A stretch of DNA of 64,000 nt from Nocardia rhizosphaerihabitans (lineage in GTDB: Bacteria; Actinomycetota; Actinomycetes; Mycobacteriales; Mycobacteriaceae), in contig NZ_BMNE01000002.1 in the NCBI RefSeq assembly GCF_014646295.1, positions 1,303,440-1,367,439 of the forward strand, written 5' to 3'. Positions 1-7,671 of the stretch are shown piece after piece. Numbering within the stretch: position 1 is the stretch's first letter; the number at the start of each line of letters is the position of its first letter. Under the pieces are notes generated by a model. The model was not told where the DNA came from and ran no database searches. It saw only the letters and a program-made list of their open reading frames with translations. The position numbers and the translations under genes were made by a program.

Positions 1-167
1 GAACCCGGACCGGACCGGCCGCACTGTTCCCCTTGCTAACCAAGCGGGCGTTAGGGTGCAAGGGAGGCCGGAGTCGCGGCCGCGCCGACACGGGCGCGGC
101 CTGCCGGTACTCCGACCGGCGATGGGGCCGGTCGCCGGGCAGTGTCCGGTGGTGGAGAGGAACGGGT

Positions 168-974
168 ATGAGTGAGTCCGCGGTAGCCGCACGCGACGCG
201 TCGACGGTGATGCTGGTGCGCGACGGTGTCGCAGGCATCGAGGTGTTCCTGCAGCGCCGGGTGACCGGTATGGCGTTCGCGGCGGGGGTCACCGTGTTCC
301 CCGGCGGCGGCGTCGACGCCACCGACGGGATCGCCGACATCGCCTGGTCCGGACCCGAACCCGCGTGGTGGGCCGAGCGTTTCGCGACCGACGAGCAGAC
401 GGCGCAGGCGCTGGTCGCCGCGGCGGTACGGGAGACCTTCGAGGAATGCGGCGTGCTGCTCGCCGGGCCGACCGCCGATTCCGTCGTCGACGACTCCACG
501 ATCTACCGCGAGTCCAGGGGCAAGCTCGAGCGCCGTGAGCTGTCGCTGGCCGACTTCCTGGCCGCCGAGGGGCTGGTGTTGCGGGCCGACCTGCTGCGGC
601 CTTGGTCGAACTGGATCACCCCCGAAGCCGAACCCCGCCGCTACGACACCCGGTTCTTCGTCGCCGTGCTGCCGCAGGGGCAGATCGCCGACGGCGCCAC
701 CACCGAGGCGGCGCACGTGGCGTGGCAGACGCCGCAGGACGCCCTGGCGAGCTGGCGGGTCGGCGAGCACGTGCTGATGCCGCCGACGTGGTCGCAGCTC
801 GACGCGCTGTGCGGATTCGCCGACACCGCCGCGGTGCTGGCCGGCGAGCGCGACATCACGCCGATCATGCCGGTGTACTCGCCGGGCGCCGAGGGCAGGC
901 CGCTGTCGAACTTCCCCGACAACGAACGGTATTTCGCGGAGCTGCCGCAGCAGAGCGCATTGCGCGGCCGGTAG
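168..974 (+). CDS. Nudix hydrolase (Rv3040c-like)
   Basis: 268 aa. Cytoplasmic Nudix-fold hydrolase that probably cleaves a nucleoside-diphosphate-linked or CoA-type substrate; the substrate cannot be read from sequence. The Nudix box core is visible as RETFEECGVLL near residues 90-100, with an upstream FPGGGVD turn. I chose the ATG at 168 because GGTGGAGAGG lies just upstream; the frame stays open to 33, but that extension is low-complexity and Arg/Gly-rich. It lies 10 bases ahead of a crotonase gene, an order I recall from Rv3040c-Rv3039c. Family assignment is firm; reaction is unknown. Confidence 0.88.
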   Translation: MSESAVAARDASTVMLVRDGVAGIEVFLQRRVTGMAFAAGVTVFPGGGVDATDGIADIAWSGPEPAWWAERFATDEQTAQALVAAAVRETFEECGVLLAGPTADSVVDDSTIYRESRGKLERRELSLADFLAAEGLVLRADLLRPWSNWITPEAEPRRYDTRFFVAVLPQGQIADGATTEAAHVAWQTPQDALASWRVGEHVLMPPTWSQLDALCGFADTAAVLAGERDITPIMPVYSPGAEGRPLSNFPDNERYFAELPQQSALRGR

Positions 975-984
975 GTTTGGCCGC

Positions 985-1761
985 ATGGCCGAATTCGTCA
1001 CCCTCGAGCTGCCCGCCGAGCCGACCGCTCGCGGCGTCGCGCTGCTGCGCATCGATCGTCCGCCGCTGAACCTCGTCGACGCCCAGCTGGCCCGTGAGGT
1101 CGCCGCGGCGGCCGAGACGGTGAGCAGGCACCCCGGGGTGGCCGCGCTCATCGTCTACGGCGACGAGCGGGTGTTCAGCGCGGGCGACGAGATGACCGAG
1201 CTCGCCGAGCTCGACGCCGAGCAGGCCGCCGCCATGGCCGCCGACCTGCAAGCCGCCCTCGGCTGCCTCACCCGGGTGCCGCAGCCGACGGTCGCCGCGA
1301 TCACCGGCTACTGCCTCGGCGCCGGTCTGGAGCTGGCCCTCGGCGCCGACCACCGGATCATCGGCGACAACGTAAAACTCGGGCTGCCGCAGATCAAGGC
1401 GGGCCTGATCCCGCTGTCGGGGATCCGCAGGCTGTCGCTGCTGATCGGCGCGAGCCGCGCCAAGGACCTCGTCTACACCGGTCGATTCGTCGACGCCGAG
1501 GAAGCCGCGAAGCTCGGTCTGGTCGACGAGGTCGTCGCCCCCGACGACGTCCTCACCGCCGCCCGCCGCTGGGCCGAGCAGTTCGTGACGGCCGCCCCGC
1601 GCGCCCTCGCGGCCGCCAAGGCGGTCTTCGAGGCGGGCCCGCACGCGCACTCCACCGCCGTCACCGAATGGTCGGCGCTGTTCGACACCGACGACGCCCG
1701 CACCGGCACCCGCACCTTCGCCGCCGAGGGTCCGAACAGCGCGGTCTTCACCGGCCGGTGA
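985..1761 (+). CDS. Enoyl-CoA hydratase/isomerase family protein (EchA17-like)
   Basis: 258 aa, the usual crotonase length. Crotonase-fold enzymes hydrate, isomerise or hydrolyse acyl-CoA thioesters. The first oxyanion-hole segment reads RVFSAGDEM and the second GYCLGAGLELALGADHR, followed by LPQIKAGLIPLSG where catalytic residues of the family lie. The start at 985 is 10 bases after the Nudix stop, implying one transcript. By synteny it corresponds to EchA17 (Rv3039c). The exact acyl-CoA substrate is unknown. Confidence 0.9.
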   Translation: MAEFVTLELPAEPTARGVALLRIDRPPLNLVDAQLAREVAAAAETVSRHPGVAALIVYGDERVFSAGDEMTELAELDAEQAAAMAADLQAALGCLTRVPQPTVAAITGYCLGAGLELALGADHRIIGDNVKLGLPQIKAGLIPLSGIRRLSLLIGASRAKDLVYTGRFVDAEEAAKLGLVDEVVAPDDVLTAARRWAEQFVTAAPRALAAAKAVFEAGPHAHSTAVTEWSALFDTDDARTGTRTFAAEGPNSAVFTGR

Positions 1762-1848
1762 GCTGAGACCGGTCGCTCGACCAGTTGGAACCGCCGGAAA
1801 CAAGACCGCCCATTGCGTGCTGAGGGTCTCCTATTACTCTTGGCGGTT

Positions 1849-2826
1849 ATGACGGTCCACCCCGATGACCCGGCGCCGAACCCGCACGCCACCGAGGCCG
1901 AGGTCGAAGCAGCGCTGAAGGACACCAAGCTCGCCCAGGTCCTGTATCACGACTGGGAAGCGGAGACATACGACGACAAGTGGTCGATCTCCTATGACGA
2001 ACGCTGTATCGCGTATGCCCGCGGCCGGTTCGACCTCGCGGTCGGCCCCGCCCCGCTGCCCTACGAACGGGCGCTCGAGCTCGGCTGCGGCACGGGGTTC
2101 TTCCTGCTGAACCTGATGCAGGGCGGCATCGCGAAGAAGGGTTCGGTCACCGACCTCTCGCCCGGCATGGTGAAGGTCGCGCTGCGCAACGCCGAGCATC
2201 TGGGCCTGGATGTCGACGGCCGCGTCGCCGACGCCGAGACCATCCCGTACGACGACGACACCTTCGACCTGGTCTGCGGCCACGCTGTGCTGCACCACAT
2301 CCCGGACGTGGAGCTGGCCCTCAAGGAGTGCCTGCGGGTGCTCAAGCCGGGCGGGCGTTTCGTCTTCGCCGGTGAGCCGACCACCATCGGCAACCTCTAC
2401 GCCCGCAAGCTCGGCCAGGCCACCTGGAAGGTGACCACCGAGATCACCAAGCTGCCGTTCCTGTCCGGCTGGCGTCGTCCGCAGACCGAGCTGGACGAGT
2501 CCTCCCGCGCCGCCGCGCTCGAGGCCGTCGTCGACCTGCACACCTTCGATCCGAGCGATCTCGAGAAGATGGCCAAGTCGGCCGGTGCCGTCGACGTGAA
2601 GGCCACCACCGAGGAGTTCGCCGCCGCCCTGTGGGGCTGGCCGGTGCGCACCTTCGAGGCCGCCGTCCCCGACGAGAAGCTGACCATCGGCTACCGCATG
2701 GCGCAGTACCGTGCCTGGCTGGGCCTGAGCTGGCTCGACGAGAACGTCCTGCGCAAGGTCGTTCCGCGCGAGTTCTTCTACAACGCGATGATCACCGGCG
2801 TGAAGCCGGGCGCAGCGCAGAAGTAA
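1849..2826 (+). CDS. Class I SAM-dependent methyltransferase (Rv3038c-like)
   Basis: 325 aa. Rossmann-type methyltransferase: motif I is ALELGCGTGFFL (around residues 78-89), followed by an acidic VADAETIPYDDDTFDLV stretch and VLKPGGRFVFAGEP. The C-terminal third has no recognised domain. The ATG at 1849 is preferred over an in-frame TTG at 1813, which would add a hydrophobic leader not expected in this cytoplasmic family. The stop abuts the GTG of the next methyltransferase with no gap, so the two are probably translationally coupled. The acceptor substrate is unknown. Confidence 0.88.
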   Translation: MTVHPDDPAPNPHATEAEVEAALKDTKLAQVLYHDWEAETYDDKWSISYDERCIAYARGRFDLAVGPAPLPYERALELGCGTGFFLLNLMQGGIAKKGSVTDLSPGMVKVALRNAEHLGLDVDGRVADAETIPYDDDTFDLVCGHAVLHHIPDVELALKECLRVLKPGGRFVFAGEPTTIGNLYARKLGQATWKVTTEITKLPFLSGWRRPQTELDESSRAAALEAVVDLHTFDPSDLEKMAKSAGAVDVKATTEEFAAALWGWPVRTFEAAVPDEKLTIGYRMAQYRAWLGLSWLDENVLRKVVPREFFYNAMITGVKPGAAQK

Positions 2827-4053
2827 GTGGGGTACCGCTTCGGCCGCGACGACGTCGCCTATCTGGGCAGCGCGGCGGGATCCGCCGCGCTCGCCGAGGT
2901 CGACCGGCTGGAGCTCACCCCGGCGACGCACCTGCGCGATATCGAGCAGGTGCGTCGCTCGCACGACGCGCACGCCGCCGCGCTGATCGAGACGGTGCGG
3001 TTGCGGCGTAAGGCCGCGGGGAAGCTGCCCGCGTCGGCCGAGTGGCTGTTCACCGATGACGCGCTGCAGCAGGCCACACCCGGGCTTGTCGCCCGGCATC
3101 GGGCCGTGCGGTTGGCTGGTCGGGCGGTGCACGATGTCACCTGTTCGATCGGGGCGGAGCTGGCCGAGCTGGCCGAGGTGTGTCCGGCTGTCATCGGCAG
3201 TGACCTCGATGATGTGCGGCTGGCGATGGCCGCCCACAACCTCGGTGTCGCGCCGCTGTCGGCGACAGGTTCCGGCACAGCCGACGAGGTTTCGCGGGTT
3301 CGCGGTCGAAACATAGTGCTGGCCAAGGCAGATGCCCTCACCCCGACCTCCCGGGACACCGTGATCATCGCCGATCCGGCCCGCCGAGCCGACGGTCGCC
3401 GCACCTACGACCCCGCGAAACTCCAACCCCCACTGCCCGACCTCCTGGCCGCCTACGCGGGCCGCGACATCGCCGTAAAATCCGCTCCCGGCCTGGATTT
3501 CGACCGACTCGGCTGGAACGGCGAGATCGAGGTCGTCTCCCTCGACGGCGCGGTCCGCGAAGCCTGCCTGTGGTCCCCCGGCCTGACCGAACCCGGCGTC
3601 ACCCGCCGCGCCACCGTCCTCGATTCCCGCGGCGCCGCAACCACTCTCACCGACACCGCCCCCGACGACATCCCCGAGCGCGCTCCCGGCGAGTGGATCG
3701 TCGACCCTGACGGCGCGATCGTCCGCGCAGGCCTGGTCCGCCACTACGCCGCCGCACACGGCCTCTGGCAACTCGATCCCCACATCGCCTACCTCACCGG
3801 CGACACCGTCCCCCCTGGCATGCGCGGCTTCCGCATCGAGGACCGCTTCGAACTCCGCGAGAAGACGCTGCGCCAGGAGCTGTCCCGCCGCGACTGCGGT
3901 TCGCTGGAGATTCTCATCCGAGGCGTCGACATCGACCCGGACGCCCTCCGCAAGAAGCTCAAGCAGCGCGGCACCCAGCCCTACACCTTGGTGATCACCC
4001 GAATCGGGCGCAACGCAACGGTTTTCCTGTGCACCGCCCACGCGGCCCGGTAG
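2827..4053 (+). CDS. Class I methyltransferase with C-terminal THUMP-like domain (Rv3037c-like)
   Basis: 408 aa. The GTG at 2827 immediately follows the preceding TAA. The N-terminal two thirds looks like a SAM-binding Rossmann fold of the RNA methyltransferase type: VHDVTCSIGAELAELA as motif I, then a DPARRADGRRTYDP segment. The last ~80 residues (CGSLEILIRGVDID... to the end) resemble the THUMP-like domain found in this family. From the literature I recall the mycobacterial homologue being listed with methylglucose-lipopolysaccharide genes, although the domain build-up suggests an RNA substrate. Function is therefore unresolved. Confidence 0.82.
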   Translation: MGYRFGRDDVAYLGSAAGSAALAEVDRLELTPATHLRDIEQVRRSHDAHAAALIETVRLRRKAAGKLPASAEWLFTDDALQQATPGLVARHRAVRLAGRAVHDVTCSIGAELAELAEVCPAVIGSDLDDVRLAMAAHNLGVAPLSATGSGTADEVSRVRGRNIVLAKADALTPTSRDTVIIADPARRADGRRTYDPAKLQPPLPDLLAAYAGRDIAVKSAPGLDFDRLGWNGEIEVVSLDGAVREACLWSPGLTEPGVTRRATVLDSRGAATTLTDTAPDDIPERAPGEWIVDPDGAIVRAGLVRHYAAAHGLWQLDPHIAYLTGDTVPPGMRGFRIEDRFELREKTLRQELSRRDCGSLEILIRGVDIDPDALRKKLKQRGTQPYTLVITRIGRNATVFLCTAHAAR

Positions 4054-4117
4054 GGCGGGTCCACTACGACGAAGCCGCTATCGAACATATGTTCCCCTCG
4101 GCGGCTAAGCTTTGTCG

Positions 4118-4519
4118 GTGACCACCGAAAACCCCGCCCAGGCCGCCATCCATCGCTACTTCGCCGCACTCCAGTCCGGCACCCCGGCGCTGTTGAAGGA
4201 GTGCTTCACCGACGACGCGCGATGGATCGCACCGGGCCGTCTGCCCAACGCCGGAACCTGGCACGGACCGGACGCCATCGTCGACGAGTTCTTCCCGATC
4301 GCGATGGCTCGGATGCAGCCGGGCTCGTTCACGACGGAACTGCTCAGCCTGACCATCGGCGACTCGAACGCTGTCGTCGAGTGGCGATCGAGGGCGATCA
4401 CGACAGCAGGCCACGAGTACGACAACACCTACATCGCGAACTTCGTCGTCACCGACGGCAAGATCTCCGAGGTGCGCGAGTACTTCGACACCCACCGCGG
4501 TGAGACGCTGTACCGGTAG
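4118..4519 (+). CDS. SnoaL-like / NTF2-fold small protein
   Basis: 133 aa. Single-domain NTF2-like protein of the SnoaL/ketosteroid-isomerase type: IHRYFAALQSGTPALLKECFTDDARW at the N terminus and the typical terminal strand ISEVREYFDTHRGETLY. Such proteins bind or isomerise small hydrophobic molecules; no catalytic assignment is possible here. The GTG at 4118 is chosen over a TTG two codons upstream. It converges with the DUF1697 gene with only two bases between the stops. Confidence 0.75.
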   Translation: MTTENPAQAAIHRYFAALQSGTPALLKECFTDDARWIAPGRLPNAGTWHGPDAIVDEFFPIAMARMQPGSFTTELLSLTIGDSNAVVEWRSRAITTAGHEYDNTYIANFVVTDGKISEVREYFDTHRGETLYR

Positions 4520-4521
4520 GC

Positions 4522-5061
4522 CTAACTTTCCATCTTCTTCACCACCCGCTGGATCGTGAGCCAGGTGCGGGTGGTGATGTCCTTGCCGTAGGTCTTGTCC
4601 AGGCGGGCCATGAAGTCGGGGGTTTTGCCGGTGCTGTTGTCGATGACGGTGAGGAAGGCGCGAGCCTCGCGGTCGTAGCCGATGACGCGGGTGAGGGGGT
4701 CGTCCTCGAAGGCCTTGGTGTCGGCTTCAAGCATGGTGTTCTTGAAGAAGGTGACGGTGAGGTAGGAACCGCGTTCGTGCGGGAGGCCTTCGAAAGGGTC
4801 GCGGTCCAGGAATGCACGCAGTTCGGAGTAACTACGGATGATGGTGCCGCCGGGGATGCCGAGTTCGGTGGCCAGGGCCTGCTGGATGCGCTCTTCCAGG
4901 TCGGCCCGGTCGTCGGCAGTCCGGAAGACGATATTGCCGCTGGATACGACCGAGGCGACCTTGTCGAAGCCCAGACCCTCGAACACGCCGCGCAACTTCT
5001 CGTTGCGCATGTTCGGGTTGCTCGGCCCGATCCCTCGCAGCAGCGCCGCATAACTGTTCAC
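4522..5061 (-). CDS. DUF1697 family protein
   Basis: 179 aa, the normal length for DUF1697. Family hallmarks are the N-terminal YAALLRGIGPSNPNMRNEKL and SVVSSGNIVFRT segments. The molecular function of the family is not established. The start is GTG at 5061. It is a single gene on the minus strand, convergent with the SnoaL-like gene and upstream of the array of small secreted proteins, from which it is separated by 126 bases without evident features. Confidence 0.85.
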   Translation of the reverse strand: MNSYAALLRGIGPSNPNMRNEKLRGVFEGLGFDKVASVVSSGNIVFRTADDRADLEERIQQALATELGIPGGTIIRSYSELRAFLDRDPFEGLPHERGSYLTVTFFKNTMLEADTKAFEDDPLTRVIGYDREARAFLTVIDNSTGKTPDFMARLDKTYGKDITTRTWLTIQRVVKKMES

Positions 5062-5187
5062 AGTGCGACCGTACCGACCACGTCCGACAGCCCGCTATTG
5101 TGGTTGAGGTCGGTGAGCTAGCCCCGGTATCACCACGGTCAAGTTCCACACCCAGCTGAAATCAGGCCTTCGCGGTCGGCGACCGGA

Positions 5188-5412
5188 TCACACGAGGCAG
5201 AGCGTCAGGCCGATGCTGATCGGGAACACGTTGGGGATGGCATTGCACGCAGGATTTCCGCCCGAGAACACCGGCTCGACCTGAACGGGCACTGGGTCCG
5301 CAACCGAAACGACGGAATCGGCGGGAGCCGCGGTGGCGAAACCGGAACCCAGCGCGATCATCGGTATGAGCGCCGCAGCTGCTGCGGCTACACGAATTCT
5401 ATTCTTGGTCAT
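5188..5412 (-). CDS. Small secreted two-cysteine protein, copy 1
   Basis: 74 aa. Not a family I recognise. It starts at the ATG at 5412, preceded by GAAGGA. A cleavable signal peptide (MTKNRIR, an alanine-rich hydrophobic core, then ATAAPA) covers about 30 residues. The mature peptide of about 44 residues carries the motif PVPVQVEP and two cysteines 16 residues apart near the C terminus, suggesting a disulfide. The signal region is almost identical to that of the copy at 5700-5945, while the mature C-terminal half is unrelated. It is the most promoter-distal of three tandem paralogues. Confidence 0.7.
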   Translation of the reverse strand: MTKNRIRVAAAAAALIPMIALGSGFATAAPADSVVSVADPVPVQVEPVFSGGNPACNAIPNVFPISIGLTLCLV

Positions 5413-5561
5413 GATGGTTCCTTCGGTGGGAAATATCGGGAACCCGCGCGAAGCGAAGGATCCGCAAGATCGACACCAATAACTCTGCTCGTAGTACGAG
5501 CGGAAAACCATCATCCCCGGGGTTGAAACCCCTCAGCCCTCGACCGTGCAGCCGCGAGGCG

Positions 5562-5588
5562 ATTACGCCTGCGCGGCGTTCTTCTTCA
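5562..5588 (-). pseudogene. Short duplicated tail of the acetyltransferase gene (unit 1)
   Basis: Just upstream of copy 1 the minus strand reads KKNAAQA-stop, matching the last residues of the acetyltransferase ending at 6791, with one Ala codon fewer. Only about 25 bases are retained before similarity stops. The flanking CCCGGGGTTGAAA element is shared by all three units. It is a relic of tandem duplication, not a gene. Confidence 0.65.
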
Positions 5589-5699
5589 GATAATCCTTCC
5601 TCCCGAACCGCAAGCAGTTGGTCCTGATCGACCAGGCCCTCCGGAGCGCTGTGCTCAGCGAGCTCGATGTCCGGAGGACGGTTTCCGCTAGGCGCGGTG

Positions 5700-5945
5700 T
5701 CAAGCGACGCAGGTCATCCAAGCGAACGGGCCGACAATCGGGACGAAGAACGCGGGAGTACATGTTCCGGCCAAGAAGCCCAAACCGAACAGGGTTAGGG
5801 CGGCAGGCTCGACTTGAACGGGTACCGGTGCAATCACCGGCACAACGGAGTCGGCGGGAGCCGCGGTGGCGAAACCGGAACCCAGCGCGATCATCGGTAT
5901 GAGCGCCGCAGCTGCTGCGGCTACACGAATTCTGTTTCTGGTCAT
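5700..5945 (-). CDS. Small secreted two-cysteine protein, copy 2
   Basis: 81 aa. It has the same signal peptide as copy 1 (MTRNRIR..., differing at one early K/R position through the ATAAPADS cleavage region). The mature part keeps PVPVQVEP and then diverges into a hydrophobic segment ending LAGTCTP...MTCVA, with two cysteines 17 residues apart. ATG at 5945 with GAAGGA upstream. The frame is open upstream to 6047, but that stretch is the duplicated non-coding leader. Secretion is inferred from the signal peptide; the role is unknown. Confidence 0.7.
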   Translation of the reverse strand: MTRNRIRVAAAAAALIPMIALGSGFATAAPADSVVPVIAPVPVQVEPAALTLFGLGFLAGTCTPAFFVPIVGPFAWMTCVA

Positions 5946-6095
5946 GATGGTTCCTTCGGTGGGGAATGCGGGAACCCACGCCAAGCGAGGGATCCCGCAA
6001 GATCGACACCGACAATTGTTCTCGTGGCTCGAGTGGAAAACCATCATCCCCGGGGTTGAAATCCCTCAGTCCTCGACCGCACAGCCGCGCGGCGA

Positions 6096-6249
6096 TTACG
6101 CCTGGGCCGCGGCGTTCTTCTTCCGCTCGATATCGGCCAGCGCGGCCATGTAGGCGGCCCGCTCCTCGGCGGTGGCGTCCCAGGCGAGCTTGCGGTACTT
6201 GACGACCTTGACCAGCGCGCCGACGGCGATGCTGTAGTCGGGGATGTCG
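6096..6249 (-). pseudogene. Duplicated 3' end of the acetyltransferase gene (unit 2)
   Basis: These 154 bases align without gaps to 6791-6944, the last 51 codons and stop of the intact acetyltransferase, with about five substitutions by eye (about 97% identity). The frame is still open and ends NAAAQA-stop, but similarity stops abruptly at 6249, so there is no start or catalytic region. It marks the boundary of a roughly 0.6-0.7 kb duplicated unit containing a small secreted-protein gene, its leader and this fragment. Confidence 0.85.
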
Positions 6250-6302
6250 GAAGCACGAGCCGGAACCGGCGGTGTGATACTGGCCGGCTACTTTGCCGGT
6301 CC

Positions 6303-6319
6303 GGCATGGCGACCATGCC
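6303..6319. terminator. Hairpin downstream of copy 3
   Basis: GGCATGG-CGA-CCATGCC is a perfect 7-bp stem with a 3-base loop, located after the minus-strand stop at 6386. There is no T-run. It could stop transcription of the secreted-protein gene at 6386-6643, but this is only a structural suggestion. Confidence 0.35.
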
Positions 6320-6385
6320 GGGGCACGGCATGACGCCGCTGGCCTTCGCCGGGCCGGCGCATTGCGTCGCGGTACTTTGTTCAGG

Positions 6386-6643
6386 TCATACAGCGAAGAC
6401 GCAGGGGGCTGTCAGCAAGGGCAGGATCGGCGGCACAAAGCAGATCGGGAACGCGAGTAAGCTGAGCCCGAGTGTAAATGGCGCCAGTAGCACGGCAGGC
6501 TCGACCGGACCAGGGGCCAGCTCGGAGACCGCGACAGGGGTAGGGGCTTCGGAGGGGGCCGCAGTGGCAACAGCTGACCCGATGACGATCATCGGTGTGA
6601 GCGCCACAGCTGCTGCGGCTGCGCGAATTCTATTCTTGGTCAT
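6386..6643 (-). CDS. Small secreted two-cysteine protein, copy 3
   Basis: 85 aa and the most divergent paralogue. The signal peptide is MTKNRIRAAAAAVALTPM... with the cleavage region ATAAPSEA. The mature region contains a GPVEP motif, corresponding to QVEP in the other copies, and two cysteines 14 residues apart in a very hydrophobic tail. ATG at 6643 with the shared GAAGGA site. It lies 147 bases downstream of the acetyltransferase stop on the same strand and probably represents the ancestral arrangement from which copies 2 and 1 were duplicated. Confidence 0.7.
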   Translation of the reverse strand: MTKNRIRAAAAAVALTPMIVIGSAVATAAPSEAPTPVAVSELAPGPVEPAVLLAPFTLGLSLLAFPICFVPPILPLLTAPCVFAV

Positions 6644-6790
6644 GATGGTTCCTTCGGTGAGGATACGGGAACCACGCGAACGGAGGATCCCGCAAGATCG
6701 ACACCGATAATTGTTCTAGTGGTACAAGTGGAAAACCATCATCCCCGGGGTTGAAATCCCTCAGCCCTCGGTCGCGGAGCCGCGCGGCGA

Positions 6791-7537
6791 TTACGCCTGG
6801 GCCGCGGCGTTCTTCTTCCGCTCGATATCGGCCAGCGCGGCCATGTAGGCGGCCCGTTCCTCGGCGGTGGCGTCCCAGGCGACCTTGCGGTTCTTGACGA
6901 CCTTGGCCGGCGCGCCGACGGCGATGCTGTAGTCGGGGATGTCGCCGCGGACCACCGCGTGCGCGCCCAGCACGCACCCACGGCCGACGCGGGTGTCGCG
7001 CAGCACGGTCACCTTGGCGGCGATCCAGGTGTCGGGGCCGATCCGGACGGGGCTCTTCACGATGCCCTGGTCCTTGATGGGCAGGGTGATGTCGTCCATC
7101 TTGTGGTCGAAGTCGCAGATGTAGCACCAGTCGGCAACCAGCGTGGACTCGCCGATCTCGATGTCGAGGTAGGTGTTGACGACGTTGTCCTTGCCGAAGA
7201 CCACCTTGTCGCCGATGCGCAGCGAGCCCTCGTGGCAGCGGATGGCGTTGCCGTCACCGATGTGCACCCAGCGGCCGATCTCCATGCGGGCGAATTCCGG
7301 GGTCGCGTGGATCTCCACATTGCGGCCGAGGAACACCATGCCGCGCAGCACGATGTGCGGGTTGGCCAGCCGGAACTTGGCCAGCCGGTAGTACCGCACC
7401 AGGTACCAGGGCGTGTAGGCGCGGTTGGCGAGCACCCAGCGCAGCGAGTCCCTGGTCAGAAAACGCGCCTGCTGCGGATCGCGGCGGCGTGAACCACGCC
7501 AGCGCGCGCTCAACGGCGCGCCCCACATGCTCGTCAC
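6791..7537 (-). CDS. Hexapeptide-repeat O-acetyltransferase (Rv3034c-like)
   Basis: 248 aa. Left-handed beta-helix acyltransferase: hexapeptide-type repeats span roughly residues 70-215, including MEIGRWVHIGDGNAI, IGPDTWIAAKVTVL and VGRGCVLGAHAVV, ending in the family-typical SIAVGAPAKVV. Such enzymes acetylate sugar hydroxyls. In mycobacteria the syntenic gene is listed with methylglucose-lipopolysaccharide genes. The GTG at 7537 has GGGAGAG at a good distance; the ATG three codons later is an alternative. Its 3' end has been copied twice downstream. Confidence 0.87.
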   Translation of the reverse strand: MTSMWGAPLSARWRGSRRRDPQQARFLTRDSLRWVLANRAYTPWYLVRYYRLAKFRLANPHIVLRGMVFLGRNVEIHATPEFARMEIGRWVHIGDGNAIRCHEGSLRIGDKVVFGKDNVVNTYLDIEIGESTLVADWCYICDFDHKMDDITLPIKDQGIVKSPVRIGPDTWIAAKVTVLRDTRVGRGCVLGAHAVVRGDIPDYSIAVGAPAKVVKNRKVAWDATAEERAAYMAALADIERKKNAAAQA

Positions 7538-7671
7538 GAACTACTCTCCCGTCGTGATCGCACCGGGCCAGCCCCGGGGATTCGGTCATCGATAACACAG
7601 AGTACTTTCGGAGCGCACGCTTACCGTGCCATACCCCGATCATCGGCTCGATAAAACAGGGAGATCAGCAG

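Larger units (their letters stand above)
5188..6944. repeat. Three-copy tandem duplication unit
   Basis: Each unit consists of a small secreted-protein gene, about 130-150 bases of leader and part of the acetyltransferase 3' end. The leaders at 5413-5560, 5946-6095 and 6644-6790 share TGATGGTTCCTTCGGTG, GCAAGATCGACACC and CATCATCCCCGGGGTTGAAA in the same order. The unit at 6386-6944 is joined to the intact gene, so it is the likely parent. There are no flanking transposase genes or evident target-site duplications. Confidence 0.85.

Noticed and set aside
1834..4041. Long minus-strand frame opposite the two methyltransferase genes
   Set aside because: Same GC-driven artefact; the plus-strand proteins show SAM-binding motifs.
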